A DNA stretch of 64,000 nt, taken from contig NC_083577.1 in assembly GCF_027579695.1 (NCBI RefSeq), positions 67,615,741-67,679,740 of the forward strand, in the 5' to 3' direction. Of this stretch, positions 1-10,800 are shown in pieces. How positions within the stretch are numbered: the first letter of the stretch is position 1; every line of letters begins with the position of its first letter. Source of the stretch: Neoarius graeffei (lineage: Eukaryota > Chordata > Actinopteri > Siluriformes > Ariidae). The translations under genes were made by a program, and so were the position numbers. A model generated the notes under the pieces. The model was not told the origin of the DNA. It was given only the letters and a program-made list of their open reading frames with translations, and did no database searches.

Positions 1-267
1 GCCACTGGTTCTAGGAGTTGGTATGTTAAAGAGAATAATATTGTTTGATCTGAGGTTATATCTATTATTTGAGGACCAAGAAAACAATGATAGATAGGAT
101 GGTAACAAACCAATAACTGCCTTATAAATGAAAGTCAGCCAATGAAGCTGCCTACGTACTGACAGCGGGTGACAACCAGACAGGCTGTACAGGTCACAAT
201 GGTGTATTGAATATTTAGCCCCGGTAATAAAACGTAGCGCAGAGTGATAAATTGAATCTATTCTTTT
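1..267 (-). pseudogene. LINE reverse-transcriptase C-terminal remnant
   Basis: Read on the minus strand, this stretch gives pieces such as YHSALRFITG and, in a second frame, RRQLHWLTFIYKA. These resemble the region after the reverse transcriptase in teleost non-LTR retrotransposons. The reading frame changes at least once, so it is decayed. It runs off the left edge of the window. The clade cannot be fixed from this length. Confidence 0.5.
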
Positions 268-297
268 CTTGTGCTCGATCCCGGGTTTCAGCACCAC

Positions 298-608
298 TGT
301 AGCAGTTCGTAGGAGGGGGAGGAGCACAGAAAGATGGCAAGCCAGAATAAAGTTCAATAATTCGTTTATTTTGCTCTTTTCAGATGCAAAATTCAGTCTC
401 TTCCATGCACGCGCGCGCACACACAAGTCGTCTGGTTCAGGAGAGAGCCCTCTTCCTCTGCTCTCTCTCTCTTTATATAGGGCGCGGTCACTGGGAAGAC
501 ACACAAACACAGGTTAATTGACATCAGGTGTAGTGATTCTGACACTTACCTTCCCTGACTCCACCCTCCGGTCACAGACTGGCACTTGACCATGCCCCCG
601 CTGCCACA
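298..608 (-). repeat. Gypsy-type LTR with adjacent PBS-like site
   Basis: This 311-bp segment aligns by eye with the LTR at 7748-8058, which has the same length. It starts TG and ends CA. Shared blocks include the purine-rich start, the alternating CA/CG tract, a ctctct stretch and the end near gcccccgctgccaca. Next to it, 274-297 reads on the + strand like a tRNA 3' end finishing in CCA, so on the minus strand it looks like a primer-binding site. The sequence beyond it is LINE-like rather than gag, so the internal region appears lost. No target duplication is visible. Confidence 0.65.
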
Positions 609-1426
609 CTCAGATTGTACCAAAAGCAAGAGAGAAAAAAATGCGTCTTTAAATTGGATTTAAAACAATCAATGGTGGGAGAGGATCTGACATATATAGG
701 AAGACTGTTCCAGAGCTTAGGGGCAGCAACAGAGGAGGCTCTGTCACCTTTGGTTTTTAGGCGTGTGCGGGGCACTGAAAAAAGAAGTTGTGATGAAGAC
801 CTGAGGGATATGGGAGCAGAACAAGGTGTGAGATCAGAAATGTACTGAGGGGCCAAACCATTTAGGGCTTTAAAAACAAACAACAATACTTTAAAATCAA
901 TTCTGTACCTCACAGGTAACCAGTGTAGCTGTTCTAGGATGGGAGTGATGTGTTGCCTTTTCTTTGTACCAGTAAGGAGCCTAGCTGCAGCATTTTGGAC
1001 CATCTGTAAGCATGTGAGGGTGGAATGAGGCAAGCCCAGATAAAGTGCATTGCAGTAGTCTAACCTAGAAGTAATAAAAGCATGAATAACTGTTTCTAGG
1101 TCTTTTGGAGCTAATATTGGTTTTAGCTTTCCAATATTTCTCAAATGATAAAAACTACCTCTCGCCACATTTGCCACCTGCTTATTAAAACTCAAAGTAT
1201 TGTCCATAAAAACACCAAGGTTTTTAACCTCACTGTGCAAATATGCAGACAAGGGACCAAGGGTGGGGGTGATACTGGCGGCTGAATTGGAGGGGCCAAA
1301 GATGACCACCTCGGTCTTGCTGTCATTCAGCTGAAGGAAGTTTCCTGCCATCCAATGTTTAATGTCATTCAGGCAGCTAATGAGGCTGTTTGTGGAGTGG
1401 GGATCAGGTGAAGCTGGCAGGCACAA
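609..1426 (-). pseudogene. LINE reverse-transcriptase C-terminal domain fragment
   Basis: An open stretch of roughly 270 codons is typical of the end of teleost CR1/L2/Rex1-group LINE proteins. It contains the late RT segment (LNDSKTEVV), the thumb-like LDYCNALYLGLP, then LVQNAAARLLTGT-type and LHWLPV motifs and a final WNSLP. The fragment is 5' truncated near 1430, so the FADD catalytic block is absent. Its 3' side meets the LTR at 608, so the annotated frame runs on into LTR sequence. It cannot encode a working protein. Confidence 0.75.
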
Positions 1427-1486
1427 TCTGCTGTATTATAAGAAAATATAAGATGTAAATCACCTCCAGATCACTGGAGACCTTAA

Positions 1487-2122
1487 AGTGCCATTCCACC
1501 ATTGGATGTATTCTTTGGCATAAAATACAATATATTTTATGACAACATGACTAGACAGAGAAATCTTTGAGCTTCAAAATGATATATCAAACATAATTTT
1601 TTGACAACGACAAGTATATTAATTTTGCGACCAAAGTCACCTACCCTTTTAATTTCCGCGCGGTAGTGAAACGTGATGTCATCGGCAGGTTCCCCTTCTT
1701 GTGTACCACGTGTCGGTCTATTTTTAGACCAGGAAACCCCCAAAGTGAGAGAGTCATTTCTCCTCGTATATGGGGGCCAAAAAAATTGCGAAAAATTTTG
1801 AGTTAATCTTTCAGTTAGCTAGATTTATTGGTATTAGCTAGATTTATTGGTATTATTTTTATCGCGTTCTATCCGCCATTGCTGATAATATGTGCCACGT
1901 CACACGTCACGTCGTACACAAGAAGGGGAACCTGCCGATGACATCACGCGCGGAAATTAAAAGGGTAGGTGACTTTGGTCACAAAATTAATATACTTGTC
2001 ATTGTCAAAAAATTATGTTTGATATATCATTTTGAAGCTAAAAGATTTCTCTGTCTAGTCATGTTGTCATAAAATATATTGTATTTTATGCCAAAGAATA
2101 CATCCAATGGTGGAATGGCACT
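1487..2122. mobile_element. TTAA-flanked foldback DNA element (non-autonomous)
   Basis: The 636-bp unit lies between two TTAA tetranucleotides (1483-1486 and 2123-2126). Its ends are inverted copies beginning AGTGCCATTCCACCATTGG. The inverted arms extend roughly 230-250 bp each (1487-1735 and 1895-2122) with scattered mismatches, so a single strand could fold into a long hairpin. The centre holds a tandem duplication of about 20 bp (tagctagatttattggtatt, near 1815-1855). TTAA target duplications are characteristic of piggyBac and Kolobok elements. No transposase is present, so the superfamily is uncertain. Confidence 0.8.
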
Positions 2123-2126
2123 TTAA

Positions 2127-2438
2127 ATATAATTGAATCGAAATCATAATACTGCTTTCTGTTGCTGTTTAGGCTATGTGCCATTCTCAGTGCAGCATGT
2201 CTCTGTTTATGTTTATGAACTTTCGGCTCAAAAAATCAATTTAAGAGAAAAAATATTTTTGTGTTAGATTAGTGGGGGTTTTTTTTCTTTTTTTTTCCAA
2301 AAACTGACATTAGTTGTTTTTGCTTGTTTGTTTTGTTTGTCAAGGATATTGCTATATTTTGTTAAAAAATAATATATTTTCTATAATTTTGATCATCAAT
2401 ATAAAATACTTTAGACCTCCATATTAATAATTTTTGTT
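2127..2438. other. AT-rich spacer, nothing recognised
   Basis: This stretch is AT-rich with long T and A runs. I see no open reading frame of note, no repeat ends and no splice-flanked coding segment. It separates the TTAA foldback element from the Tc1-like element. Confidence 0.5.
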
Positions 2439-2440
2439 TA

Positions 2441-4039
2441 CAACCCCGATTCCAAAAAAGTTGGGACAAAGTACAAATTGTAAATAAAACCGGAATGCAA
2501 TAATTTACAAATCTCAAAAACTGATATTGTATTCACAATAGAACATAGACAACATATCAAATGTCGAAAGTGAGACATTTTGAAATTTCATGCCAAATAT
2601 TGGCTCATTTGAAATTTCTTGACAGCAACACATCTCAAAAAAGTTGGGACAGGGGCAATAAGAGGCTGGAAAAGTTAAAGGTGCAAAAAAGGAACAGCTG
2701 GAGGACCAAATTGCAACTCATTAGGTCAATTGGCAATAGGTCATTAACATGACTGGGTATAAAAAGAGCATCTTGGAGTGGCAGTGGCTCTCAGAAGTAA
2801 AGATGGGAAGAGGATCACCAATCCCCCTAATTCTGCGCTGACAAATAGTGGAGCAATATCAGAAAGGAGTTTGACAGTGTAAAATTGCAAAGAGTTTGAA
2901 CATACCATCATCTACAGTGCATAATATCATCAAAAGATTCAGAGAATTTGGAAGAATCTCTGTGCGTAAGGGTCAAGGCCAGAAAATCATACTGGGTGCC
3001 CGTGATCTTCGGGCCCTTAGACGGCACTGCATCACATACAGGCATGCTTCTGTATTGGAAATCACAAAATGGGCTCAGGAATATTTCCAGAGAACATTAT
3101 CTGTGAACACAATTCACCGTGCCATCCGCCGTTGCCAGCTAAAACTCTATAGTTCAAAGAAGAAGCCGTATCTAAGCATGATCCAGAAGTGCAGACGTCT
3201 TCTCTGGGCCAAGGGTCATTTAAAATGGACTGTGGCAAAGTGGAAAACTGTTCTGTGGTCAGACGAATCAAAATTTGAAGTTCTTTATGGAAATCAGGGA
3301 CGCCGTGTCATTCGGACTAAAGAGGAGAAGGACGACCCAAGTTGTTATCAGCGCTCAGTTCAGAAGCCTGCATCTCTGATGGTATGGGGTTGCATTAGTG
3401 CATGTGGCATGGGCAGCTTACACATCTGTAAAGACACTATCAATGCTGAATGGTATGTCCAGGTTCTAGAGCAACATATGCTCCCATCTAGACGACATCT
3501 CTTTCAGGGAAGACCTTGCATTTTCCAACATAACAATGCCAAACCACATACTGCATCAATTACAGCATCATGGCTGCGTAGAAGAAGGGTCCGGGTACTG
3601 AACTGGCCAGCCTGCAGTCCAGATCTTTCATCCATAGAAAACATTTGGCGCATCATAAAACGGAAGATACGACAAAAAAGACCCAAGACAGTTGAGCAAC
3701 TAGAATCCTACATTAGACAAGAATGGGTTAACATTCCTATCCCTAAACTTGAGCAACTTGTCTCCTCAGTCCCCAGACGTTTACAGACTGTTGTAAAGAG
3801 AAAAGGGGATGTCTCAGTGGTAAACATGACCTTGTCCCAACTTTTTTGAGATGTGTTGTTGTCATGAAATTTAAAATCACCTAATTTTTCTCTTTAAATG
3901 ATACATTTTCTCAGTTTAAACATTTGATATGTCATCTATGTTCTATTCTGAATATGAAATTTTGAAACTTCCACATCATTGCATTCCGTTTTAATTTACA
4001 ATTTGTACTTTGTCCCAACTTTTTTTGGAATCGGGGTTG
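2441..4039 (+). mobile_element. Tc1/mariner-superfamily element, nearly full length
   Basis: The 1599-bp element is bounded by TA dinucleotides (2439-2440 and 4040-4041). Its terminal inverted repeats start CAACCCCGATTCCAAAAAAG and extend for tens of bases, including the caaattgtaaat block. It contains a single transposase-like frame on the + strand (2896-3849). Both ends are intact but the transposase is damaged, so it is a fossil copy. A related but different family member is at 23712-26262. Confidence 0.92.
2896..3849 (+). pseudogene. Tc1-like transposase, inactivated
   Basis: The frame gives 317 residues: helix-turn-helix DNA-binding segments ([10 protein letters not shown] near the start, then DLRALRRHC), followed by the DDE domain with LWSDESKFE, the GSLM-type VWGC block and [11 protein letters not shown]. 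The usual ATG lies upstream near 2803, but in-frame TGA codons separate it from this frame. The second catalytic aspartate is replaced: the motif normally written QDNAxPH reads HNNAKPH, with AAC at 3532-3534. The start is therefore only an open-frame boundary, and the enzyme should be dead for two independent reasons. Confidence 0.88.
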
Positions 4040-4275
4040 TAGAAGCACATTGGAAGTGGTTGTTTTTTTCCCATTTCAGGAAGAAATGTTGTGCTTTTTT
4101 ATTCATGGTGTTCTTATCAGTCATGTTTTTCCCTAAAAATTTAAATAATTGATATTTAGGGAGGAAAAACCCATAAAATGCATGACATGCAATCATATGT
4201 TAAAATATCTTAAGATTCTTGAAGTGTTTTTAAATAGTTTATTCATGAAACGGTTAACAAAATATAAAAGGGTGT

Positions 4276-4416
4276 GTATACTTGAGTCAGTTCACAGACA
4301 TGCGGTTAGGTTGCCATGGGGCAGCCATGGCCTGAGGTTGGGCTGAAATGCCATGCAAAGAGGAATTTCACAAGTGTACCTATGATAAATAAAGTTGTTC
4401 TTCTTCTACTTATGCA
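4276..4416 (+). repeat. SINE 3' fragment with LINE-like tail (CTT repeat end)
   Basis: The segment begins in a SINE-core block (acatgcggttaggtt). It continues through ggaatttcacaagtgt to aataaagttgttcttcttct. The same 3' module occurs complete at 50940-51160 behind a V-SINE head. The tRNA-related head is missing here. Confidence 0.6.
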
Positions 4417-5011
4417 ACTAGGTTTTTCCTCCCCCGTAAAATGCTTCTTCAATTTGTTTTTCACTTGAATTTTGTTGGATGCTATAATGCATTGAAGGTG
4501 GAAAAAAAGATCTGACATGATTTACCTTGTTTTCTTTTTTTAAATCACAAAAACGTCCAATTTTACCAGAGGTATGCAGCCTTTTTATCGTCACTGAACT
4601 AATCTGGAATATTGTGGCTTTATGTGTGGATGGATGTATATAAGTATGTATGACACACAAACACAGACAACCACATATTCTCTTCTTTACACACTCACAG
4701 ACAAGAAAGGGGTTTCTGTCTACATGGTTTTATGAACAATATTTATTTTCTAAATTAAAAAAAAACTGGAAATAAACATGAAATACATTTCACTAAAAGG
4801 TCTCATTATTGCAAATACCATTTTAATGTGTGCTGATAAAGATGTGGAAAAACAATGATCAAAACTAATATTCTGGAAAAAGAAATAATTGTGGCAGTAT
4901 TACATCCATATTTCACCTTCTCTAAGATTATTTCTGTTTGATGGTACTTTGTGTCTTCAAAATATTCCCCAGTCAGAATAAAAGTTGCATGACAGAATTT
5001 GACGAAAGTCC
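4417..5011. other. No gene recognised
   Basis: This is AT-rich sequence with no convincing coding stretch and no paired repeat ends. It lies upstream of the first visible DPP10-like exon and is probably intronic, because the gene's 5' exons must lie further left. Confidence 0.4.
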
Positions 5012-5022
5012 ACAATAATTCC

Positions 5023-5146
5023 ACCCATCCATCCATTATCTGTAGCCGCTTATCCTGTACAGGGTCGCAGGCAAGCTGGAGCCTATCCCAGCTGACTATG
5101 GGCGAGAGGTGGGTACACCCTGGACAAGTCACCAGATCATCGCAGT
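5023..5146 (-). repeat. V-SINE, 5'-truncated, (GGAT)n tail
   Basis: Only the last ~120 nt of the SINE are present, with the tail at the left as catccatcc. An 11-bp direct repeat ACAATAATTCC flanks it (5012-5022 and 5147-5157), so this is a genuine truncated insertion rather than later decay. Confidence 0.85.
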
Positions 5147-5270
5147 ACAATAATTCCAGTTTTCTATTGTAAGCACTAGTTTTTTTTTTTAAATGTTCTA
5201 GGTTTTCTATGTTATCAGCACAAGGGTTTCTTCACACATGCAAAACATTTGGCTGGGTAACTATGTATTG

Positions 5271-5688
5271 GGGGCGGCACGGTAATGTAGTAGTTAGCAC
5301 TGTCACCTCACAGCAAGAAGGTTCTGGGTTTGAGCACAGCAAGAAGGTTCTGGGTTTGAGCACAGCAAGAAGGTTCTGGGTTCGAGCCCAATGTTCTGTG
5401 TGGAGTTTGCATGTTCTCCCCGTGTCTGCGTGGGTTTCCTCCGGGTGCTCCGGTTTCCCCTACAGTCCAAAGACATGCAGGTTAGGCTAATTGGTGACTC
5501 TAAATTGACCGTAGGTGTGAATGTGAATGGTTGTTTGTCTCTGTGTGTCAGCCCTGCGATGATCTAGCAACTTGTCCAGGGTGTACTCTGCCTCTTGCCC
5601 ATAGTCAGCTGGGATAGGCTTCAGCTTGCCCGTGAATCTGCACAGGATAAGTGGTGATGGATGGATGGATAGATGCATGGATGGATGG
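5271..5688 (+). repeat. V-SINE with triplicated box-B region
   Basis: This is a full-length tRNA-derived SINE: a tRNA-like head (ggcggcacgg, then box B GGTTCGAGCCC), a conserved central domain (agtttgcatgttctcccc ... cagtccaaagacatgcaggt), a 3' module ending gcttgcccgtga...ggataag, and a (GGAT)n tail. It is flanked by ACTATGTATTG (5260-5270 and 5689-5699). A 26-bp segment holding box B is repeated three times in tandem at 5309-5386. The insertion ends only 45 bp before the splice acceptor of the exon at 5734. Confidence 0.92.
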
Positions 5689-5733
5689 ACTATGTATTGA
5701 TAATTTGCTGACAACCTCAATGTCATTATGTAG

Positions 5734-5781
5734 GTATTATATCAGCACAGAGGATGGAGTCTCACAAAGACACCTGTACAG
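5734..5781 (+). CDS. dpp10: dpp10-like exon a (48 nt)
   Basis: This encodes [15 protein letters not shown], the propeller strand that reads IYxxSTE...LYS in DPP-family proteins. The acceptor is ttatgtag and the donor gtgagt. The exon starts one base before a codon and ends with two bases of an Arg codon. A SINE ends 45 bp upstream, so the branch point and acceptor share a very short native intron end. Confidence 0.85.
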
Positions 5782-7853
5782 GTGAGTTGTGAAGAATTCA
5801 CTTCTTCTCAACATGAGCAGTAATGGATCTACTACAGTGATTTGAACAGTGTATAGCTGGATAAGAATTGCTCTAATGTTTCAACTTGTGTATCTAGGGT
5901 GCGGACAGTGGATCTGTTTCATCGTGAATGTTTGACATGTTCCCTGTTCAAACCGGACTGCTCATATTACGATGCTATGCTGAGTCCAGATTTACAAACA
6001 GTACTGCTGCACTGCGCAGGTTCACCTCCCTTTCATCAAACTTTCATACACATTTTTCTTTTTGAACTGAAAATAAGATTTAAGTCAACAATAATTTCAA
6101 ACTTGTTCATTTTCAACTTCATTAAGAATCTTCTAAACAGAGGAGTAAATCAGCGCACTGATTGGCCAAGCAAATTCCCTTAGACTTCCACCATTATAAG
6201 TGTGTTTCGAGTAAACAAGTTTTCTGTTGTTTCTTCAGTAAAGAAGAAACAGAGTTGAAGTAAACAGAGATAATATCAGAAAACACTGAAATACTCCTTT
6301 AATTTTATCAGACTTGAAGCTGCACTTTGTAGCTATTTCCTGCTCATTTTCAGTAGATTCTCACAGTTGAAAAGAATAGCTGTGTTCAAATAATTCATTA
6401 TAAATGAACTAGCATAAATACCGAAAGGAATTTATTTTGCTGAGTGTGTTAAAGTGTTCAAATTTTGTCTTTCCTCAGGGCCTGGTGTTCCCAAAATGAC
6501 TGTGCACCAGCTTGCCAATATAAGCAGTGAGTATTAAACACACCCACACACAGTTACTAAGAATAAAATGATTTAAACCATAATTACAACCCTAAGTAGA
6601 GAACACTTTCTGTCTTTTCATTGATTTTTTTTTGTCTTTTTCATCTGTCTTCTACTTCACTGGGATTATTGCCAGTAATGTCTTCAGAATTAAATTAAAT
6701 TATTACATGCCTTGCAAATGATCAGATAATTACTGGCTTAATTTTCAGCCTGATAATTACTGCACTTTATTTTTACCTAACAATGAATAAAATAGCTGGG
6801 TAACATGCTGACCTTCTCTAATGCACAGGCGCAGCACTGACTGGTGAGAACAAAAGTTGCATTTCAGTCCTATGGCAATGTATTCCTGGATCACAGTGTA
6901 TATGCTGGTTGAACTTTGCAAATTAACCACCAAAACAAAGCTCATCTGAAAAATAGGGAGAATATATCATACATTTTGTATGCAGTAGTCTACACAGTAC
7001 CGCAAGCTGGCCTAGTGGTTCGCGTGTCAGCCTCTTGATTGGGAGATTGTGAGTTCTACTCATAAAAATGGTACCTACTGCCGTCTGGCAAGGCATGCTG
7101 GTGCGAGTGAGGAGTCAAACTCTCGTGGTTACCAGAGGACTAGCCCACCATTGTAACCTTAGCTGTATAGGCAAGAGGCCAAGGGCTGCGGAAAAGGGGA
7201 TCGGCCCCGCCTGATGCACCTTAACAGCCTGGTTAGTACTGAGATGGGAGACTGCCCCGGAAGACCAGGGCATGGCACGGGAAGGACTTAAGACTTTTAG
7301 TCTACGCAGTATGCCAATTGCACAGCTACTCTTTTCAACATGTCAACACGGCAACACTGTCTTTTCAACATGCACAATTTGCCATTTAATTCACTTTACT
7401 GATGCTCATTGTGTTCTGTGCAGTTATACATTATTGTGCCACTACAAAGCTTATTGTATTGCATTGTGGTTGCCTGATACTGGTCATGCTATTTGTTTGA
7501 CAATATTATGTTGTCTCCTATGTATCACCAGATGTATATGTGCTCCAGTTTAATAGACACAGCTGTAAATGCAGTCAGTCTGCCTAAAAATATCTAAAAG
7601 CTCACTAGATGTGTGTGATTTTTTCATGAGAGTTACATGTCAGAACTAAATTTGATATGTAATCAATGTAATCAATTCAGTTTGTATGTGAATTGTCAGC
7701 TGTCAAGTTATCCATGATGCCCCTGCACATTACATTACATTACAGGCTGTAACACGTCCCTGATGTGGGTGGAGTACAGAAGCACAGCAGGCGGGAGATA
7801 ATATTCACACACACATTTATTGAGGCTTTTCAGCTTCACTTGCTCACTCTAGG

Positions 7854-7884
<31 letters not shown>

Positions 7885-10800
7885 CGTATTCTGGTCCGGG
7901 GAGCTGTCTTTTCTTTGCTCTCTCCCTCCTTTTCTATGTTCCACCATCACTGAAGCAAACACACACATTGACAACAGGTGTAATAACTTGACCACTCACC
8001 TTCCCTGACCCCGCCGTCCATTCACAAACTGACGCTTGGCCACGCCCCCGCTGCCACATACTCCCACCACCCGACTCAGGCCGGGCTCCCCCCGATGGGA
8101 CAGGAAGTCTGCCACCACCATCTGCGCCCCTGGCCTGTGGACCACCTTGAATTTAAATGGCTGGAGGGCGAGATGCCAATGGGTGAGCCTTCATGCGGTG
8201 GAGCCATGAGAGAGGCACGTGGTCCAAACAGAGGGTGAAAGGGTGCCCCAGCAGGTAGTATCGGAGGGTGAGGACTGCCCACTTGATGGCCAGGCACTCC
8301 ATTTCGATGGTGCTGTACTTGCTTTCATGCATCAAGAGCTTGCAGCTGATGTACAGCACAGGACACTCCTCGCCCTCTACCTTCTGGGACAAAACGGCCC
8401 CCAGCCCTCTGTCCGGTGTGTTCATCTGTAAAGTAAAGGGGAGAGAGAAGTCAGGGGAGTGTAGAAGTGGCCCCCACGCAGTGCAGCTTTTACCCTGGTG
8501 AAAGCCTGTTGGCACTGCTCCATCCACTGGACTGGATCTGGTGCTCCCTTTTTAGTGAGATCAGTCAGTGGGCTGGTGATGTCCGAATAATTAGGTATGA
8601 ACCTACAATAGTAGCCAGCCAGTTCCAGGAATTGTCTCACTCCCTTTTTGGCCTTGGACCTCAGGCAGGCCGCAATCGCTGCAGTCTTGTCAATTTGGGT
8701 GTCACTCACCTGAGGGGCAGAAGACACAGACATGGAAGGGGAAGATGGGAGGACACCACAGGTGTGACGGGCCAGCTGGGGGGGGCCGGCCCACACCTCT
8801 GCGGTGGGGGAACAGAGCGGGGAAGGGAAGAAGAGGGGGAAGGGAGGAGAGAAAAAAGAGAAAAGGCAACATGTCTGCCTCCCATCAGAACCGCCACCAG
8901 ACGGTCCTCTGCCAATTCGTTGGCTTGTTCCAGCGACACTGGACGATGACACTGAACCCACTTTGCCATTCCTTCCAGAAGTCGTGGGATGAACTGTTCT
9001 AGTGTCACCAGGTCAATGATTCCCTTGGCGTTGTGGTCGTCCGCCCTCAGCCACCGCCGGCAGGCATCCCAGAGCTGTTGGCCGAATGCGAACGGCCGGC
9101 CGACCTCCTCCAATTTTAGCGTCCGGAAGCACTGATGATGTTGTTCCGGGGAGCGGCTGACACGCTGCAGGATGGCTTGCTTCAAGTCGGCGTATTGAGG
9201 TTTTTCACCTGACGTCACAGGGTCACGTGACGCCCCGGTGTCCGCCATTTTGAAGGTCAAGCTAGCTAATGTCAACAACAGTAGCTAGTATGTTACTGTA
9301 GCAATGTTTACGTTCAGTCATTTGCATGACTGTTAAAACCTTTCAGTCTCAAGTTTTTCCTTTACTGTATTTACTAGTTTACTGTAATTATGATCCGGCA
9401 GCTATTTACACCGGATCCAGTGTAAATAGCTGCCAGAGCCGACGTCCTAGCCTGCCCGAGCGCGCTAGCTCCCAGCCTGCCTGAGCGCGCTAGCTCCCAG
9501 CCTGCCCAAGCGCGCTAGCTCCCAGCCTGCCCGAGCGCGCTAGCTCCGGCAAGCTCGGACGTCAGCTCCGGCAGCTATTTACACTGGATCCGGTGTAAAT
9601 AGCTGCCGGATCATAATTACAGTAAACTAGTAAATACAGTAAAGGAAAAACTTGAGACCAAAAGGTTTTAACAGTCATCCAAATGACTGAAATGATAGTG
9701 AAGGTGTTTTCTGCATCTCGCTCCTTTTTCTTTTATGTTTTTCGTTTGTCGCCTTCCTCGCATTCAAACTGATTCGAGCCGTGACGTCCAAAATGGCAGC
9801 ATCACATGACTTGGTCACGTGGGTGAAAAACCTCAATACGAGCCAGCTGTCGGCAAGGAGCTGCTACGTGGCAAGCTGCGCCGGTCAATAGTGGAAGTAG
9901 GCGTGCTGCACCCCCACAGTTTGGCCACTTGCTCAAAGAGCGCTAGGAAGGCTTCTGGATCATTGTGCGGGCCCATCTGCATGAGAGTGATGTGGGGAAG
10001 GTCCACTGTGGTGGCGATTGAGGACCCCGCCAACGTGAGTAGGTGCTGGAACGCCTGGCAATCTTCCTGTTGGGCCAGCATCAAGGCTTCGAAGCATTGT
10101 TCTTGCTCCTTCCAGATGGTGATTAGCGCTTGATGCTGGTTCTGCTGAATGGTAGCGAGGACTAGCGAGGGCATGGATGAGATCTTTGAACAGCGAGGAC
10201 TCCATGGGGTGGTTCAGAAGTACAGCAGGCAGGAGATGATATTCACACACACATTTATTGAGGCTTTTCAGGTTCACTTGCTCACTCTAGGGCGCGCGCG
10301 CACACACACACACAGTCGTGTTCTGGTCCGGGGAGCTTTCTTCTCTCTGTTCTCTCCCTCCTTTTCTATGTTCCACCATCTCTGCAACAAGCACACAAAT
10401 TGACAACAGGTGTAATGACTTGACCATTCACCTCCTCTGACCCCACAAACTGACGCTTGGCCATGCCCCCACTTTCGCAAAGACATTTAGCAGACACTCT
10501 TATCCAGAGCAATGTACAACAAGACCCTGACATACCCACATCAGTAGGCAACCCTGGGAGCAGTTGCTCAAGGGTTAGGTGCTTTGCTCAAGGGCACTTT
10601 GGTCATTCCTGCTTGTCTAGGGAATTGAATCAGCAACCTTTTGCTCCCAAAGCTGCTTCGCTAACCTTTAGGCCATGGCTTCCCCCTGTCCACATCATGG
10701 ACAAATTGCTATTAAAACAGAGAAGAACACTTACACACACTGTACATATAGTGGACAAAGTCTTACAATGTTTAAATGATGTAATAAAACATAACAATAA

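Larger units (their letters stand above)
7748..10480 (-). mobile_element. Gmr1-like Ty3/gypsy retrotransposon, internally deleted
   Basis: On the minus strand the order is: 5' LTR (about 10212-10480), gag N-part (9839-10205), gag SCAN-like part (8878-9192), RT thumb and RNase H (8100-8690), polypurine tract, 3' LTR (7748-8058). RNase H is the last domain before the polypurine tract and no integrase follows. That matches the Gmr1 group, which has integrase before RT. Protease, integrase and most of RT are deleted. Gag is interrupted by a TA-flanked element (9195-9836). The element sits in the tail of a SINE (tail 7722-7747, body from 10481), with a possible 4-bp duplication AGGC/AGAC. Confidence 0.85.

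Noticed and set aside
7226..7272. 5S rRNA gene
   Set aside because: Only the 3' third is 5S-like and it is enclosed in a SINE with target duplications; the 5' two-thirds and promoter box A are absent.
7272..7553. 93-codon Cys-rich ORF
   Set aside because: It begins inside the composite SINE, has no homologous motif and no splice or promoter context.
9451..9545. CRISPR-like array
   Set aside because: Units of 25 bp are directly adjacent with no spacers, in a eukaryotic foldback element.
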